Assembly: GCF_003797835.1 (NCBI RefSeq)
Contig: NZ_RKMF01000009.1
Location: forward strand, 1-64,000
From: Kocuria soli
Lineage (GTDB): Bacteria; Actinomycetota; Actinomycetes; Actinomycetales; Micrococcaceae
Direction: 5' to 3'
DNA length: 64,000 nt
Position numbers and translations under genes: made by a program. This document shows, piece after piece, positions 27,286 through 37,397 of this stretch. Below the pieces are notes generated by a model. It saw only the letters and a list, made by a program, of their open reading frames with translations. It had not been told where the DNA came from and searched no databases. Within the stretch, counting starts at the first letter, position 1; each line of letters starts with the position of its first letter.

Positions 27286-28866
27286 TCACCCCTGGAGGGC
27301 AGCCGGCTCCTCGTAACGCGGGAACACTGGCGTGGGCTTCGGCAGGGCCGTGCCCACCACGATGCGTTCGGAGATGTCCGCGATCTGGCGGCGGTCCTCG
27401 GGCTGCCCCAGGACATCCAGGAGCTTTTCCGCGGACGTGGGCATGACGGGCTGCACCAACAGCGCCACCACGCGCACCACTTCCAGGGTGGTCCACAGGA
27501 CGGTCTGCATCCGGGCCGGATCGGTCTTGCGCAGAACCCAGGGCTCCTGGGCCGTGAAGTAGCGGTTGCAGTCGGCGACCACGCGCCAGATGGCCTCGAG
27601 CGCTCGATGGAACTGGAGTCCGTCGAAGGCTTCCCGGACGGGCCCCAGCAGGTCGTGGGCGGCGTCCAGGATGGCGCGGTCGGCCTCCGTCAGCTCACCC
27701 ATGTCCGGCACGGCCCCGTCGCAGTTCTTGGCCACCATGGACAAAGACCGCTGGGCCAGGTTCCCCAGGTCGTTGGCAAGATCCGCGTTGATCCGCGAGA
27801 CGATGCCGTCGTGCGAATAGGACCCGTCCTGCCCGAACGAGACTTCGCGCAGAAGGAAGAAGCGCACCTGATCCAGCCCATACTCACCGATGAGCGCGTG
27901 CGGGTCGATCACGTTGCCCACGGACTTCGACATCTTCTCGCCCTGGTTGTAGAGGAACCCGTGGGCGAAGACCTTGCGCGGCAACTCCAGTCCGGCCGAC
28001 CACAGGAACGCCGGCCAGTACACGGAGTGGAAGCGGGCGATGTCCTTGCCGATCACGTGGACGTCGGCCGGCCAGTAGCGGGTGAAGGCGTCGTCGTCCG
28101 TGGCCGGGAAACCCACGCCGGTGAGGTAGTTGGTCAGGGCATCCACCCACACGTACATGACGTGTTCGGGGTCCCCGGGCACGGGAACCCCCCAGTCGAA
28201 GGTCGTCCGGGAAATGGAGAGGTCACGCAATCCGGAACGGACGAACTCGGCGATCTCGTTGCGCCGTGCCTCCGGGTACAGGAACCCCTCCCCCTCGTAG
28301 AGCTCCAGCAGCCGGTCCTGGTAGGCCGAGAGTCGGAAGAAGTAGGAGGCCTCCTCCGTCCAGGTCAGCTCGGTCCCGGTCTCCTTGGAGTAGCGCAGCC
28401 CGTCGACACGGACCTCGGTTTCGTCCTCGCCGTAGAACGCCTCGTCACGCACCGAGTACCACCCGGAGTACGAGTCCAGGTAGATGTCCCCGTTGGCCTC
28501 CATCCGTTCCCAGATCGCTTGCGAGGCCACGGTGTGGTCGTCGTCGGTGGTGCGGATGAAGCGGTCGTAGGACACGCCGAGTGCGTCGTCCATGGCCTTG
28601 AACGCGGCGGCATTGCGGTCGGCCAGTTCCTTGGGGCTGATGCCTTCCTTCTCCGCGGTCTGCTGCATCTTCTGACCGTGCTCGTCCGTGCCGGTCATGA
28701 ACCGGACGTCGTACCCGTCCAGTCGCTTGAAGCGCGCCAGGGTGTCCGTGGCGATGGCCTCGTAGGCGTGTCCGATGTGAGGGGCGCCGTTGGGATAGGA
28801 GATCGCGGTGGTCACGTAGAACGTGGGGCGGGCATCGGTCTCGGCTGCGGTTACCTCGGAAGTCAC
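27286..28866 (-). CDS. metG: Methionyl-tRNA synthetase
   Basis: MetG charges initiator and elongator tRNA-Met. The 526-residue enzyme has the HIGH motif in [13 protein letters not shown] near 26, GTDEHGQKM near 60, and KMSKSVGN near 298. The four-cysteine zinc knuckle of long MetG forms and the C-terminal dimer domain are absent. I chose GTG 28866 because a TACGAT -10 (28874-28879) overlaps the ATG at 28875 and sits 7 nt before this GTG. The ATG-initiated form would be three residues longer. The gene is divergent from the AIM24 gene. Confidence 0.93.
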   Translation of the reverse strand: MTSEVTAAETDARPTFYVTTAISYPNGAPHIGHAYEAIATDTLARFKRLDGYDVRFMTGTDEHGQKMQQTAEKEGISPKELADRNAAAFKAMDDALGVSYDRFIRTTDDDHTVASQAIWERMEANGDIYLDSYSGWYSVRDEAFYGEDETEVRVDGLRYSKETGTELTWTEEASYFFRLSAYQDRLLELYEGEGFLYPEARRNEIAEFVRSGLRDLSISRTTFDWGVPVPGDPEHVMYVWVDALTNYLTGVGFPATDDDAFTRYWPADVHVIGKDIARFHSVYWPAFLWSAGLELPRKVFAHGFLYNQGEKMSKSVGNVIDPHALIGEYGLDQVRFFLLREVSFGQDGSYSHDGIVSRINADLANDLGNLAQRSLSMVAKNCDGAVPDMGELTEADRAILDAAHDLLGPVREAFDGLQFHRALEAIWRVVADCNRYFTAQEPWVLRKTDPARMQTVLWTTLEVVRVVALLVQPVMPTSAEKLLDVLGQPEDRRQIADISERIVVGTALPKPTPVFPRYEEPAALQG

Positions 28867-28873
28867 GCGCCCC

Positions 28874-28879
28874 ATCGTA
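28874..28879 (-). promoter_or_regulatory. -10 element of metG, overlapping an upstream ATG
   Basis: TACGAT on the minus strand covers two bases of the ATG at 28875 and lies 7 nt before GTG 28866. If used, translation must begin at the GTG. Confidence 0.45.
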
Positions 28880-28999
28880 GCGTCGAGAGCAACGCGCGAA
28901 TCCCACCGGCGTCATGGATTTACATTTGCAATCGGACGTGCCAAGCTGGCACCGTCGGAACTCTCCCGGCCCGGTCCGGGCCCTCCTGAAAGGATCCTC

Positions 29000-29707
29000 A
29001 TGCGCAGCGAACTCTTCGCCCCCGAACACATGGAACGCCAGACCCAGGACCAGTGGGCGCTTCAGTCCAAGAAGATGCTCCGGGTCAACATGACGCAGGA
29101 CATCATCGCGACGAAGGGCGCCATGGTCGCCTACCAGGGTCAGATGTCGTTCAAGCACGAAGGCTCGGGCTCCGTGGGGAAGTTCCTCAAGAAGGCACTG
29201 ACCAACGAGGACGCACCCATGATGCGCGTCTCCGGCCAGGGTGAGGTCTTCTTCGCCCGCCAGAGCCGCTTCATCTTCCTGCTGTTGCTGGAAGGCGAAG
29301 CCATCACGGTCAACTCATCCTCGCTGCTGGCCTTCGATTCGTCCCTGAGCTGGGACATCCGTCGCGTCCAGGGCGCGGGCATGCTCGCCGGTGGCCTGTT
29401 CAACCTGGAACTCTCCGGCCACGGATACGTGGCGGTCTGTTCCGACGGCGACCCCATGGTCCTGGACGCCTCACAGCAACCGACCTTCGTGGATCCCCAG
29501 GCGGCCGTGTGCTGGTCGGCCAACCTGGCTCCGTCCATCAAGAACGACTTCAACTTCTCCGGAATGTTCCGCGGGGGCTCCGGTGAAGCCTTCCAGCTGG
29601 CCTTCCACGGCCCAGGGTTCGTGGTCGTGCAGCCCTCGGAGGGCACCCCCGTGGTCGGGGCTTCCTCGTCCGGCAGCTCGGGGGGCCTCGGCAGCCTCCT
29701 GAGCTGA
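29000..29707 (+). CDS. AIM24 family protein
   Basis: The 235-residue protein belongs to the AIM24/DUF124 beta-helix-like family: MLRVNMTQDIIATKGAMVAYQG near the start, then LLEGEAITVNSSSLLAFD near 100. It ends in a Ser/Gly-rich tail. Bacterial AIM24 proteins have no settled biochemical role. ATG 29000 follows GAAAGGATCCTC, a good Shine-Dalgarno; the long in-frame stretch upstream runs into metG and is not coding. It appears monocistronic, ending before a large palindrome. Confidence 0.88.
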   Translation: MRSELFAPEHMERQTQDQWALQSKKMLRVNMTQDIIATKGAMVAYQGQMSFKHEGSGSVGKFLKKALTNEDAPMMRVSGQGEVFFARQSRFIFLLLLEGEAITVNSSSLLAFDSSLSWDIRRVQGAGMLAGGLFNLELSGHGYVAVCSDGDPMVLDASQQPTFVDPQAAVCWSANLAPSIKNDFNFSGMFRGGSGEAFQLAFHGPGFVVVQPSEGTPVVGASSSGSSGGLGSLLS

Positions 29708-29735
29708 TCCGGCCGGGTCTCCCCGACCCCAAGAA

Positions 29736-29779
29736 CGACGGCGCCCCGCCCACCTGATCAGGTGAGCGGGGCGCCGTCG
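29736..29779. terminator. Bidirectional terminator between AIM24 gene and ilvC
   Basis: A perfect 14-bp stem (29736-29749 with 29766-29779, CGACGGCGCCCCGC and complement) encloses an inner CACCTGATCAGGTG palindrome. It lies between convergent genes, without a T tract. Confidence 0.75.
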
Positions 29780-29877
29780 TCGTGAAACCTCAGTCAGGGA
29801 AGACGGGAAGATCTGAACCGAGTACTCCACGCAAACTCAGTGGCACATGATGTGCCTGCTCAACGCCGAGCGGGGGC

Positions 29878-31005
<1,128 letters not shown>

Positions 31006-31515
31006 TCAGTGCCGCAGCGCCCGGTCGGACATCGACTTGGGGCCACGTCCGAGCGCCAGCGTACCGGCCCGGACGATCTCTCGAACGCCGAATGGCTCAA
31101 GGACGTCGAGTAAGGCCTTGAGTTTCTCCGTGGCCCCCGTGGCTTCGATGACGACCGAGTCGGTGGAGACGTCGACGATCGAGGCTCTGAACAGGTCCGC
31201 GGCCTGGGTGACCTGAAGCCGGGTTGCGGCGTCGGCGCGGACCTTGATCATGATGTGTTCGCGTTGCACCGAGGTCTCCGGTGCCAACTCCACGATCTTG
31301 ATCACGTGAATGAGCTTGTTGAGCTGCTTGGTGACCTGTTCCAGGGCTTCGCCGTCGGCGTCGACGACGACCGTGATGCGGGACAGGCCGGGAACTTCGG
31401 TGTTGCCCACGGCAAGCTGGTCGATGTTGAAGGCGCGGCGGGCGAACAGGCCGGCCACACGGGTCAGGACGCCCGGTTTGTCCTCGACCAGCACGGAAAG
31501 GGTGTGGCGGCTCAT
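31006..31515 (-). CDS. ilvN: Acetolactate synthase small (regulatory) subunit
   Basis: IlvN activates IlvB and confers valine feedback inhibition. The 169-residue protein begins [20 protein letters not shown] with an N-terminal ACT domain ([11 protein letters not shown] near 30) and a C-terminal ALS_ss_C domain ([13 protein letters not shown] near the end). Its ATG overlaps the ilvB stop as ATGA, ensuring coupled synthesis with the catalytic subunit. Confidence 0.97.
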   Translation of the reverse strand: MSRHTLSVLVEDKPGVLTRVAGLFARRAFNIDQLAVGNTEVPGLSRITVVVDADGEALEQVTKQLNKLIHVIKIVELAPETSVQREHIMIKVRADAATRLQVTQAADLFRASIVDVSTDSVVIEATGATEKLKALLDVLEPFGVREIVRAGTLALGRGPKSMSDRALRH

Positions 31516-33416
31516 GCCCCTGCTCCTTCGTCTTCTCCGACCCACTCGGGGGTCATGTTGTGGGCGATCTGGATCTGGTCGTTGGACACACCCGCGGGCA
31601 CCATGGGCCACACCATGGCGTCGGCCGAGACCACGAAGTCGATGACCACGGGGCGGTCGTTGACTTCAAGTGCCGCCTTGATGGTGGCTTCCACGTCCTC
31701 CTCGCGCTCACAGCGGAAGGTTGCGCAGCCGTAGGCGTCACCGAGCTTCACGAAGTCCGGGATCCGAACGGTGTCGTGGCCCGTGTTCAGGTGGGTGTGG
31801 GAGTAGCGGCCGTCGTAGAACAGCGTCTGCCACTGGCGCACCATGCCCAACGACGAATTGTTGATCACCGCGACCTTGATCGGAATGTTGTTCAGGGCGC
31901 AGGTCGCCAGTTCCTGGTTGGTCATCTGGAAGCAGCCGTCGCCGTCGATGGCCCACACGACCCGGTCCGGCTGACTCACCTTGGCGCCCATGGCCGCCGG
32001 GACGGCGAAGCCCATGGTTCCCAGACCCGCCGAGTTGATCCACTGGCGCGGACGCTCGTGCTTGACGAACTGGGCGGACCACATCTGGTGCTGCCCCACG
32101 CCGGCCACGTAGCAGGCGTCGGGCCCGGTGAGTTCGGAGAGCTTCTGGATCACGTACTGCGGCGCCAGCAGCCCGTCCTCGGTGGGCGTCCATCCCAGCG
32201 GATAGGAATCGCGCAGGCCGCTGAGCACGCGCCACCAGGCGGACAGGTCGGGCGTACCGGCCTCCTCCGTCTCCGCCCGGAAGGCTTCCGTGAGTTCGGG
32301 AATGATCGAGGCCAGGTCGCCCACGATCGGCACGTCGGCGGTGCGGTTCTTGGAGATCTCCGCGGGGTCGACGTCGGCGTGGATCACTTTGGCACCCGGA
32401 GCGAAGGTGCTGAGCACGCCCGTGACACGGTCGTCGAAGCGAGCCCCGAGCGTGATGAGCAGATCCGCCTGTTGCATCGCGTACACGGCCGGGACGGTGC
32501 CGTGCATCCCGGGCATGCCCAGGTGCTGGTCATGGGAATCGGGGAACACTCCCCTGGCGGTCAGCGTGGTCACCACGGGGGCGCCCGTGGCCGTCGCCAA
32601 CTCGAGCAGGGAGTCGGCCGCATCGGCCTTGACCGTACCGCCACCGACGTACAGGACCGGACGCTGGGCCTGCGCCATGAGACGAGCCGCTTCACGGATC
32701 TGCTTGGAGTGGCCCCGAGCCACCGGACGGTACCCCGGAAGGTCGAGCACGGGCGGCCAGGAGAACTCCATCTGACCCACCTGGGCGTCCTTGGCGATGT
32801 CCACCAACACGGGGCCCGGACGCCCGGTGGCGGCGAGATGGAAGGCCTCGGCCAGGACTCGCGGGATGTCCTGCGACTTGGTCACCAGATACGAGTGTTT
32901 GGTGATGGGCATGGTCATGCCCACGATGTCCGCCTCCTGGAAGGCGTCGGAGCCGATCAGGGTGGAGGCCACCTGACCGGTGATGGCCACCATGGGCACC
33001 GAGTCCATGTTCGCGTCGGCCAGCGCTGTCACGAGGTTGGTGGCACCCGGTCCCGAGGTCGCGATGCACACACCCACCTTCCCGGAAGCCAACGCGTATC
33101 CCTGCGCGGCGTGCCCAGCACCTTGCTCGTGGCGGACCAGGATGTGATTGATGGTCTCCGTCTCGAGCAGCGGGTCGTAGGTCGGGAGAATTGCCCCGCC
33201 GGGAAGGCCAAAGACGTCCGTGACACCGAGTTCCTCGAGGGAACGGATGACGGCCTGCGAACCGGTCATCGACACCGGTTCCACGACGTTCTGGTCTCCG
33301 GGGACCTCCGGAACGACGACGCCCGAGGCTTCGCCGGCGGCACGCCGCTCGGCGGGGGACGTGCCGGTCCGCTTGTTGGCCATCAGTGCCGGGCTGATGG
33401 GTTGTCCCTTACTCAT
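31512..33416 (-). CDS. ilvB: Acetolactate synthase large (catalytic) subunit
   Basis: IlvB condenses pyruvate with pyruvate or 2-oxobutyrate using ThDP. The 634-residue protein shows [14 protein letters not shown] near 70, [13 protein letters not shown] near 95, and the ThDP motif [12 protein letters not shown] ending INNSSLG near 500-530. The first 45 residues are an unconserved basic/Ser extension. ATG 33416 follows GAAGGACGCGAG. Upstream lies an attenuator-like leader (33577-33774), so the operon is probably controlled by charged branched-chain tRNA levels. Confidence 0.97.
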   Translation of the reverse strand: MSKGQPISPALMANKRTGTSPAERRAAGEASGVVVPEVPGDQNVVEPVSMTGSQAVIRSLEELGVTDVFGLPGGAILPTYDPLLETETINHILVRHEQGAGHAAQGYALASGKVGVCIATSGPGATNLVTALADANMDSVPMVAITGQVASTLIGSDAFQEADIVGMTMPITKHSYLVTKSQDIPRVLAEAFHLAATGRPGPVLVDIAKDAQVGQMEFSWPPVLDLPGYRPVARGHSKQIREAARLMAQAQRPVLYVGGGTVKADAADSLLELATATGAPVVTTLTARGVFPDSHDQHLGMPGMHGTVPAVYAMQQADLLITLGARFDDRVTGVLSTFAPGAKVIHADVDPAEISKNRTADVPIVGDLASIIPELTEAFRAETEEAGTPDLSAWWRVLSGLRDSYPLGWTPTEDGLLAPQYVIQKLSELTGPDACYVAGVGQHQMWSAQFVKHERPRQWINSAGLGTMGFAVPAAMGAKVSQPDRVVWAIDGDGCFQMTNQELATCALNNIPIKVAVINNSSLGMVRQWQTLFYDGRYSHTHLNTGHDTVRIPDFVKLGDAYGCATFRCEREEDVEATIKAALEVNDRPVVIDFVVSADAMVWPMVPAGVSNDQIQIAHNMTPEWVGEDEGAGA

Positions 33417-33576
33417 CTCGCGTCCTTCAATTCAATCGATTCCATCGATACTGGCCGGTCGCATCCGCAAGGCCGGGCAAGGGGGTCGCTCCCGCGCCGT
33501 CCGTGCCCGCTCGAGGATCCATGGTTGTGGTGCACTCGCCCCGCCGTCGTCCGCGGTGTGGGTCAGACACGAAGAA

Positions 33577-33611
33577 GGCCCCGGCCGCCTGGTGGAGCGG
33601 CTTTCGGGGCC
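33577..33611 (-). terminator. ilvBNC attenuator terminator hairpin
   Basis: On the minus strand GGCCCCG pairs with CGGGGCC and, after a three-base bulge, GCCGC pairs with GCGGC around an 8-nt loop, followed by TTCTTC. It starts 24 nt after the stop of the Val-rich leader peptide and lies 160 bases before ilvB, the geometry of a transcription attenuator. Confidence 0.7.
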
Positions 33612-33634
33612 CGGTGCGCGTGCGGTGTACGGCG

Positions 33635-33739
33635 TCAGGCCCGTCGTCCGACGAGGACGACCGGCTCTACTACGACATCGAGAATCTCGCCGACGATCTT
33701 GTCGACGGGCGCCTCTGCCTCAACCGTGATGCACTGCAT
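33635..33739 (-). CDS. ilvBNC leader peptide (attenuation)
   Basis: A 34-codon ORF begins MQCITVEAEAP and ends EILDVVVEPVVLVGRRA followed by TGA. Eight valines, three isoleucines and two leucines fall among 34 codons, and seven of the last fourteen codons are Val or Leu in runs (VVV, VVLV). That is the composition expected of a leader whose ribosome stalls when Val/Leu/Ile-tRNAs are uncharged. A GTCGTCC/GGACGAC stem (33643-33661) over the Val run could be the pause hairpin. A TTGACA promoter places +1 on its ATG. Corynebacterium glutamicum ilvBNC is known to use such a peptide; the assignment here is inferred. Confidence 0.72.
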   Translation of the reverse strand: MQCITVEAEAPVDKIVGEILDVVVEPVVLVGRRA

Positions 33740-33745
33740 GAGTTC

Positions 33746-33774
33746 ATGGTCCGCCGCTACGGGACCCGTGTCAA
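33746..33774 (-). promoter_or_regulatory. ilvBNC promoter
   Basis: On the minus strand, a perfect -35 TTGACA (33769-33774), a 17-bp spacer and a weak -10 GACCAT (33746-33751) are followed by 6 nt and the leader peptide ATG at 33739. The transcript would be leaderless for the leader peptide. Confidence 0.65.
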
Positions 33775-34000
33775 ACAGCGGTCAGCGTGTTTCACATCGT
33801 GAGACAACCCACATTTCCCGCCTCGAATGGACCTCCGCGGACCGACGGCGTAAAGTACCGGCTCGTTGTCCGGCCCAGACGGTCTGCGTACAACATTCCG
33901 GCACCGCCAGAAGGTCCATGGGAATCGCCCTCCGGGTGATTCACCTGCGACCGGACGGCAGGCAGAGGTGGCGAACAACCGCCCCGGAATGTGGTACTGT
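33775..34000. other. Intergenic region between ilv promoter and tRNA-Lys
   Basis: No gene seen. A TACTGT -10-like hexamer at 33995-34000 is correctly placed (about 28 bases) to transcribe tRNA-Lys. The rest shows no conserved ORF or strong structure. Confidence 0.5.
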
Positions 34001-34028
34001 TTACCGCCGTGGCCAGCAGCCACGACAT

Positions 34029-34104
<76 letters not shown>

Positions 34105-34107
34105 CAC

Positions 34108-34154
34108 AGCTTGTGGCCCGCATCGACGTTTCGATGCGGGCCACAAGCTTTTTT
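34108..34154 (+). terminator. Intrinsic terminator of tRNA-Lys
   Basis: A perfect 19-bp stem (34108-34126 with 34131-34149) and 4-nt loop CGTT are followed by a T6 tract. This is the only classical stem-plus-U-tract terminator I see in the window. Confidence 0.92.
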
Positions 34155-34260
34155 GCGTTCGGCGCCGGTCAGAATTGATGCCGGATGAAACAGAACCGCC
34201 CCGGGAAGCACCGAGCAGGAGCTTCGCGGGGCGTGACTCAGAACTGTGCGCGGAGGCAGA

Positions 34261-34788
34261 TCAACGCGGGGCGATCTCCGGATCAACACCGACCATTGGC
34301 GTTTCCGAACTCGGCGCCGTGGAACCTCCGACTTCGTGGACCTCACCGTCGGAGTCCACCTTCAGCTTCCACCGGGTTCCGCCGAGCGTGGTGACGATGT
34401 GAGCCAGGGAGCGCCGCAACTGCTCGTCCGCAAGGGCACCGTCCCCCGTGAGATCTTCTTCCACACGCGTGGCCTCGGCCAGGACGCGACGCCCCTCTTC
34501 GGTGATGACGACGAGGTGGCTGCGTCGGTCATTGAGGTTCCGGCTCCGCGTCACGTGACCGTGGATTTCGAGGCGGTGCAGCGTCTTGCCCATGGTCTGG
34601 GCCTGGACGCGGACCTCTTGCGCGAGACGAGCCTGGGTCAGTCCGCCCTGGGCCTCCAGGACGTCGAGAGCCATGACACCGGCATGCGTGATCCCCAGCG
34701 AGGCGAGGCGTTCATTCCACGAATGTTCGACGAGGCGCGCCGCTGTGGACAAGAGCCGATTGGTGGGCCACTGGGAATTCTTGGGCAT
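34261..34788 (-). CDS. MarR-family transcriptional regulator
   Basis: The 175-residue protein has the MarR winged-helix fold: GLTQARLAQEVRVQAQTMGKTL as recognition region near 50-70 and the wing SRNLNDRRSHLVVITEEG near 82-100. The C-terminal 30 residues are acidic and unconserved. A perfect TATAAT lies exactly 6 nt before its ATG. It is divergent from a PrxQ-type peroxiredoxin gene, so control of that gene in response to oxidants is possible, but I see no clear operator. Confidence 0.85.
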   Translation of the reverse strand: MPKNSQWPTNRLLSTAARLVEHSWNERLASLGITHAGVMALDVLEAQGGLTQARLAQEVRVQAQTMGKTLHRLEIHGHVTRSRNLNDRRSHLVVITEEGRRVLAEATRVEEDLTGDGALADEQLRRSLAHIVTTLGGTRWKLKVDSDGEVHEVGGSTAPSSETPMVGVDPEIAPR

Positions 34789-34794
34789 GACGTG

Positions 34795-34800
34795 ATTATA
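34795..34800 (-). promoter_or_regulatory. -10 element (TATAAT) of MarR gene, leaderless
   Basis: A consensus TATAAT on the minus strand with exactly 6 nt to the ATG at 34788. The best promoter match in the window. Confidence 0.7.
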
Positions 34801-34987
34801 CCCATGACGAGGGAAACACTTGACTAAGGGTGCTTACACATTACAACGCACCGCTGCCGTACACCAGGGGTCACCGGGCGAGGCCTCGGAAGCGCACGGC
34901 CGATCACGAGCCATCGCGGTGTCCCCCGAGCAGGGCATGATGAATCAAGGACTCTGCAGGCAGAGTGCACGAAAGGAAAGGACTCCC

Positions 34988-35461
34988 ATGCGCCACGCAC
35001 TGACCCCGGGCCAGAAGGCTCCCGACTTCACCCTGACCGATCAGAGCGGTTCCCCTGTGTCGCTGTCCGATTTCGCCGGCACCAAGGTGATCGTCTACTT
35101 CTACCCCAAGGCCTCGACGCCCGGGTGCACCACTCAGGCCTGCGACTTCCGCGACAACCTGGCCAGCTTCACCTCGGACGGATACCGCGTGGTCGGCATT
35201 TCGCCGGACAGCCAGGCTGCCCTCCAGAAGTTCACGGACGCGCAGTCCCTCACCTTCCCGCTGCTGTCGGACCCCGACCACGCCGTTGCGGAGGCCTGGG
35301 GCGCCTGGGGCGAGAAGAACAACTACGGACGGGTCTACGAGGGGCTCATCCGCTCCACTGTCGTCGTCGACGAGTCGGGTGCCGTGGAAGTCGCGCAGTA
35401 CAACGTGCGGGCCAAGGGTCACGTGGCCAAGTTGCGCCGGGACCTCGGCCTGTCCGACTGA
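34988..35461 (+). CDS. Thiol peroxidase, PrxQ/BCP type
   Basis: This 157-residue peroxiredoxin reduces hydroperoxides using thioredoxin or mycoredoxin. It shows APDFTLTDQSG near residue 11, YPKASTPGCTTQACDFRD near 38-55 with the peroxidatic Cys and a second Cys five residues later (the PrxQ two-Cys arrangement), and GLIRSTVVVDESG near 118. ATG 34988 follows AAAGGAAAGGACTCCC. The upstream in-frame stretch is non-conserved. It lies divergently from the MarR gene and just before tRNA-Leu. Confidence 0.93.
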   Translation: MRHALTPGQKAPDFTLTDQSGSPVSLSDFAGTKVIVYFYPKASTPGCTTQACDFRDNLASFTSDGYRVVGISPDSQAALQKFTDAQSLTFPLLSDPDHAVAEAWGAWGEKNNYGRVYEGLIRSTVVVDESGAVEVAQYNVRAKGHVAKLRRDLGLSD

Positions 35462-35480
35462 GGCGGCCCCGAGTTCTCGG

Positions 35481-35515
35481 TACAATCGTTCGGCCCCGCA
35501 GCACACCGCGGGGCC
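35481..35515 (+). promoter_or_regulatory. tRNA-Leu upstream region: -10 TACAAT and hairpin
   Basis: TACAAT (35481-35486) lies 33 bases before tRNA-Leu. An 8-bp stem GGCCCCGC/GCGGGGCC (35492-35499 with 35508-35515) sits between them; it may end the peroxiredoxin transcript or act in processing of the tRNA precursor. Confidence 0.5.
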
Positions 35516-35518
35516 TAC

Positions 35519-35598
35519 GCGCGAGTGGTGGAATTGGCAGACACGCAGGATTTAGGTTCCTGTGCTCCGGCGTGCGGGTTCAAGTCCCGCCTCGCGCA
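35519..35598 (+). tRNA. tRNA-Leu (TAG)
   Basis: An 80-nt class II tRNA with acceptor GCGCGAG/CTCGCGC, anticodon loop TTTAGGT (anticodon TAG), an extended variable arm and T-arm GCGGGTTCAAGTCCCGC. The 3' CCA is not fully encoded (ACCG follows). Confidence 0.95.
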
Positions 35599-35648
35599 CC
35601 GACGGGCCTCCGTGCCCGGTTCGTGAGGGAACCAGGAAGGGAGTTTGC

Positions 35649-37274
35649 GTGGTGAGCCGGTACTCCCGACGCGCTTTCCTGGCCGGAGCGACCGTGACGG
35701 TCCTGGCGGGCTGCGGCACTTCAGAGGGTTCCGACCCCGACAGCACCCCCTCACGCGAGGTGCCCGAGGCGCACTACGTGTTCGCCAATGCCGCCACGGC
35801 CCCGACGCTTGATCCGTCCCTCACGGACAACCTCGAGACCAACCGCATCGCCCGGCAGGTACTCGACGGTCTGGTCGCACCCGACCCGCTCACCGGAGAC
35901 CCGACCGCCGCCTTGGCCACGGCCTGGCGCGCGTCCGAGGACGGGTTGAGTTGGGACTTCGCCCTGCGCGACGACGTCCTGTTCCACGACGGGTCCACCT
36001 TCGACGCCGAAGCGGTCGTGCGTAACCTGGACCGCTGGGCCGCCGCCTCGGTGCGTGACACCTCGACCGGCCGACACAGCTTGTTCGATGCCGTTTTTCG
36101 TCGGGGAACACCCCAGGGATCGGTCTATCGCGCCTGCGAGGCCGTGGATTCGCACAAGATCCGGATCCACCTCACCCGCCCCTACCCGGCGTTGCCCAAG
36201 GCCTTGACCCATCCCGCGTTCGGCATCGCGGCCCCCAATTGCATCAGTTCGGACTCCGTGGGTACCTCGCCTGTCGGGACCGGGCCCTTCAAGGTCCGGG
36301 AGGGCCTTGAAGCCGGTGCGGGTCAGCGACCCGGGCAGTCAGTGATTCTCGAGGTGGCCGACACGTACTGGGGCGAGTTGGGCCCCCTGGGAACCCTGGA
36401 GTTCGTGGCCATCCCGGACTCAGAGCTGCGCTACGTCGCACTGCGTACTGGACGAGTGGACGGATACGACCTCGTGGGGTTGGACGCCTTCGCCCCCCTG
36501 GCTCGGGAGGCCGTACAGGTGCTCCAGCGCGACCCCTACTCCGTGGCATACCTGGGTATTCACGGTGGCTCTGGGCTGCTCAGCGACATCAACCTCCGCG
36601 AGGCCCTCATGGCCTCCGTGGACCGGCAGGCGATCGTCCGCGACCATTTCCCGGAGGGGACGACGATCGCACAGGAGTTCCTGCCCGCGCGGTTCAACGT
36701 CCCCGACGACGACCTCGGCTACCCCGGGTACAACCCCCAGCAGGCACGCGACCTGCTCAAGAAGTCGAAGTACGACGGGACACCGTTACGCTTCCTGTAT
36801 CCCACGGGCGCCTCCCGCCAATGGGCATTGGAACCGGAACGGCTCTACGCGGACATCTCCGCCTCCCTCGCCCGTGCGGGGTTCGAGATCACCCCGGTAC
36901 CCGTCCCGTGGAGCGTGTACGCGGAGACACTTCGCACCCGTTCGGAGGAGCACGACATGTTCCTGTTCGGTGCCGACGGCGGCTTCCGCGACCCGGACTA
37001 CTTCGCCTCGACGCTGTTCAGTGCCCCCACCCCGGAGCTCGACCTGGATTCCGAGATGCTGCGCGACCTGGTGGATCAGGCGGCCCAGTCGTCGGATGGG
37101 GACGATCGGCAGGACCTGTACCGGCGGGTCAACCGCAGGGCGACGATGGAAAAGGCGGCCCTCCCGCTCGCGTTCCCCACCAGCGGCGTGGCCGTTGATT
37201 CCCGCACGGCATCCTTCCCTCTCAGCTCGACCGGATTCGAGGATTTCAACGCGATCCAGATCAACCAGGACTGA
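35649..37274 (+). CDS. ABC transporter substrate-binding lipoprotein, family 5 (peptide type)
   Basis: The 541-residue lipoprotein starts with a twin-arginine signal, RYSRRAFLAG, and a lipobox LAGC near residue 22, so it is probably exported folded by Tat and lipidated. The mature part matches the DppA/OppA family (YVFANAATAPTLDPSLTDN near 45; HDGSTFDAEAVVRNL near 120; INLREALMASVDRQAIV near 320). GTG 35649 follows AGGAAGGGAG, with GTG 35652 as alternative. No permease or ATPase genes flank it, so it is an orphan that must rely on a distant transporter or act in sensing. The ligand is unknown. Confidence 0.88.
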   Translation: MVSRYSRRAFLAGATVTVLAGCGTSEGSDPDSTPSREVPEAHYVFANAATAPTLDPSLTDNLETNRIARQVLDGLVAPDPLTGDPTAALATAWRASEDGLSWDFALRDDVLFHDGSTFDAEAVVRNLDRWAAASVRDTSTGRHSLFDAVFRRGTPQGSVYRACEAVDSHKIRIHLTRPYPALPKALTHPAFGIAAPNCISSDSVGTSPVGTGPFKVREGLEAGAGQRPGQSVILEVADTYWGELGPLGTLEFVAIPDSELRYVALRTGRVDGYDLVGLDAFAPLAREAVQVLQRDPYSVAYLGIHGGSGLLSDINLREALMASVDRQAIVRDHFPEGTTIAQEFLPARFNVPDDDLGYPGYNPQQARDLLKKSKYDGTPLRFLYPTGASRQWALEPERLYADISASLARAGFEITPVPVPWSVYAETLRTRSEEHDMFLFGADGGFRDPDYFASTLFSAPTPELDLDSEMLRDLVDQAAQSSDGDDRQDLYRRVNRRATMEKAALPLAFPTSGVAVDSRTASFPLSSTGFEDFNAIQINQD

Positions 37275-37397
37275 TACCGGGAGCTCCATCCGGTCGGTGT
37301 GCACCGCGGGCGCAGCGAGGACTAACCTGGTGGTATCTATGTGCGCGGGACCGGGATCGCGAAGAAAGGCCCGCGCGAGACGACAGGAGAGCACGTA

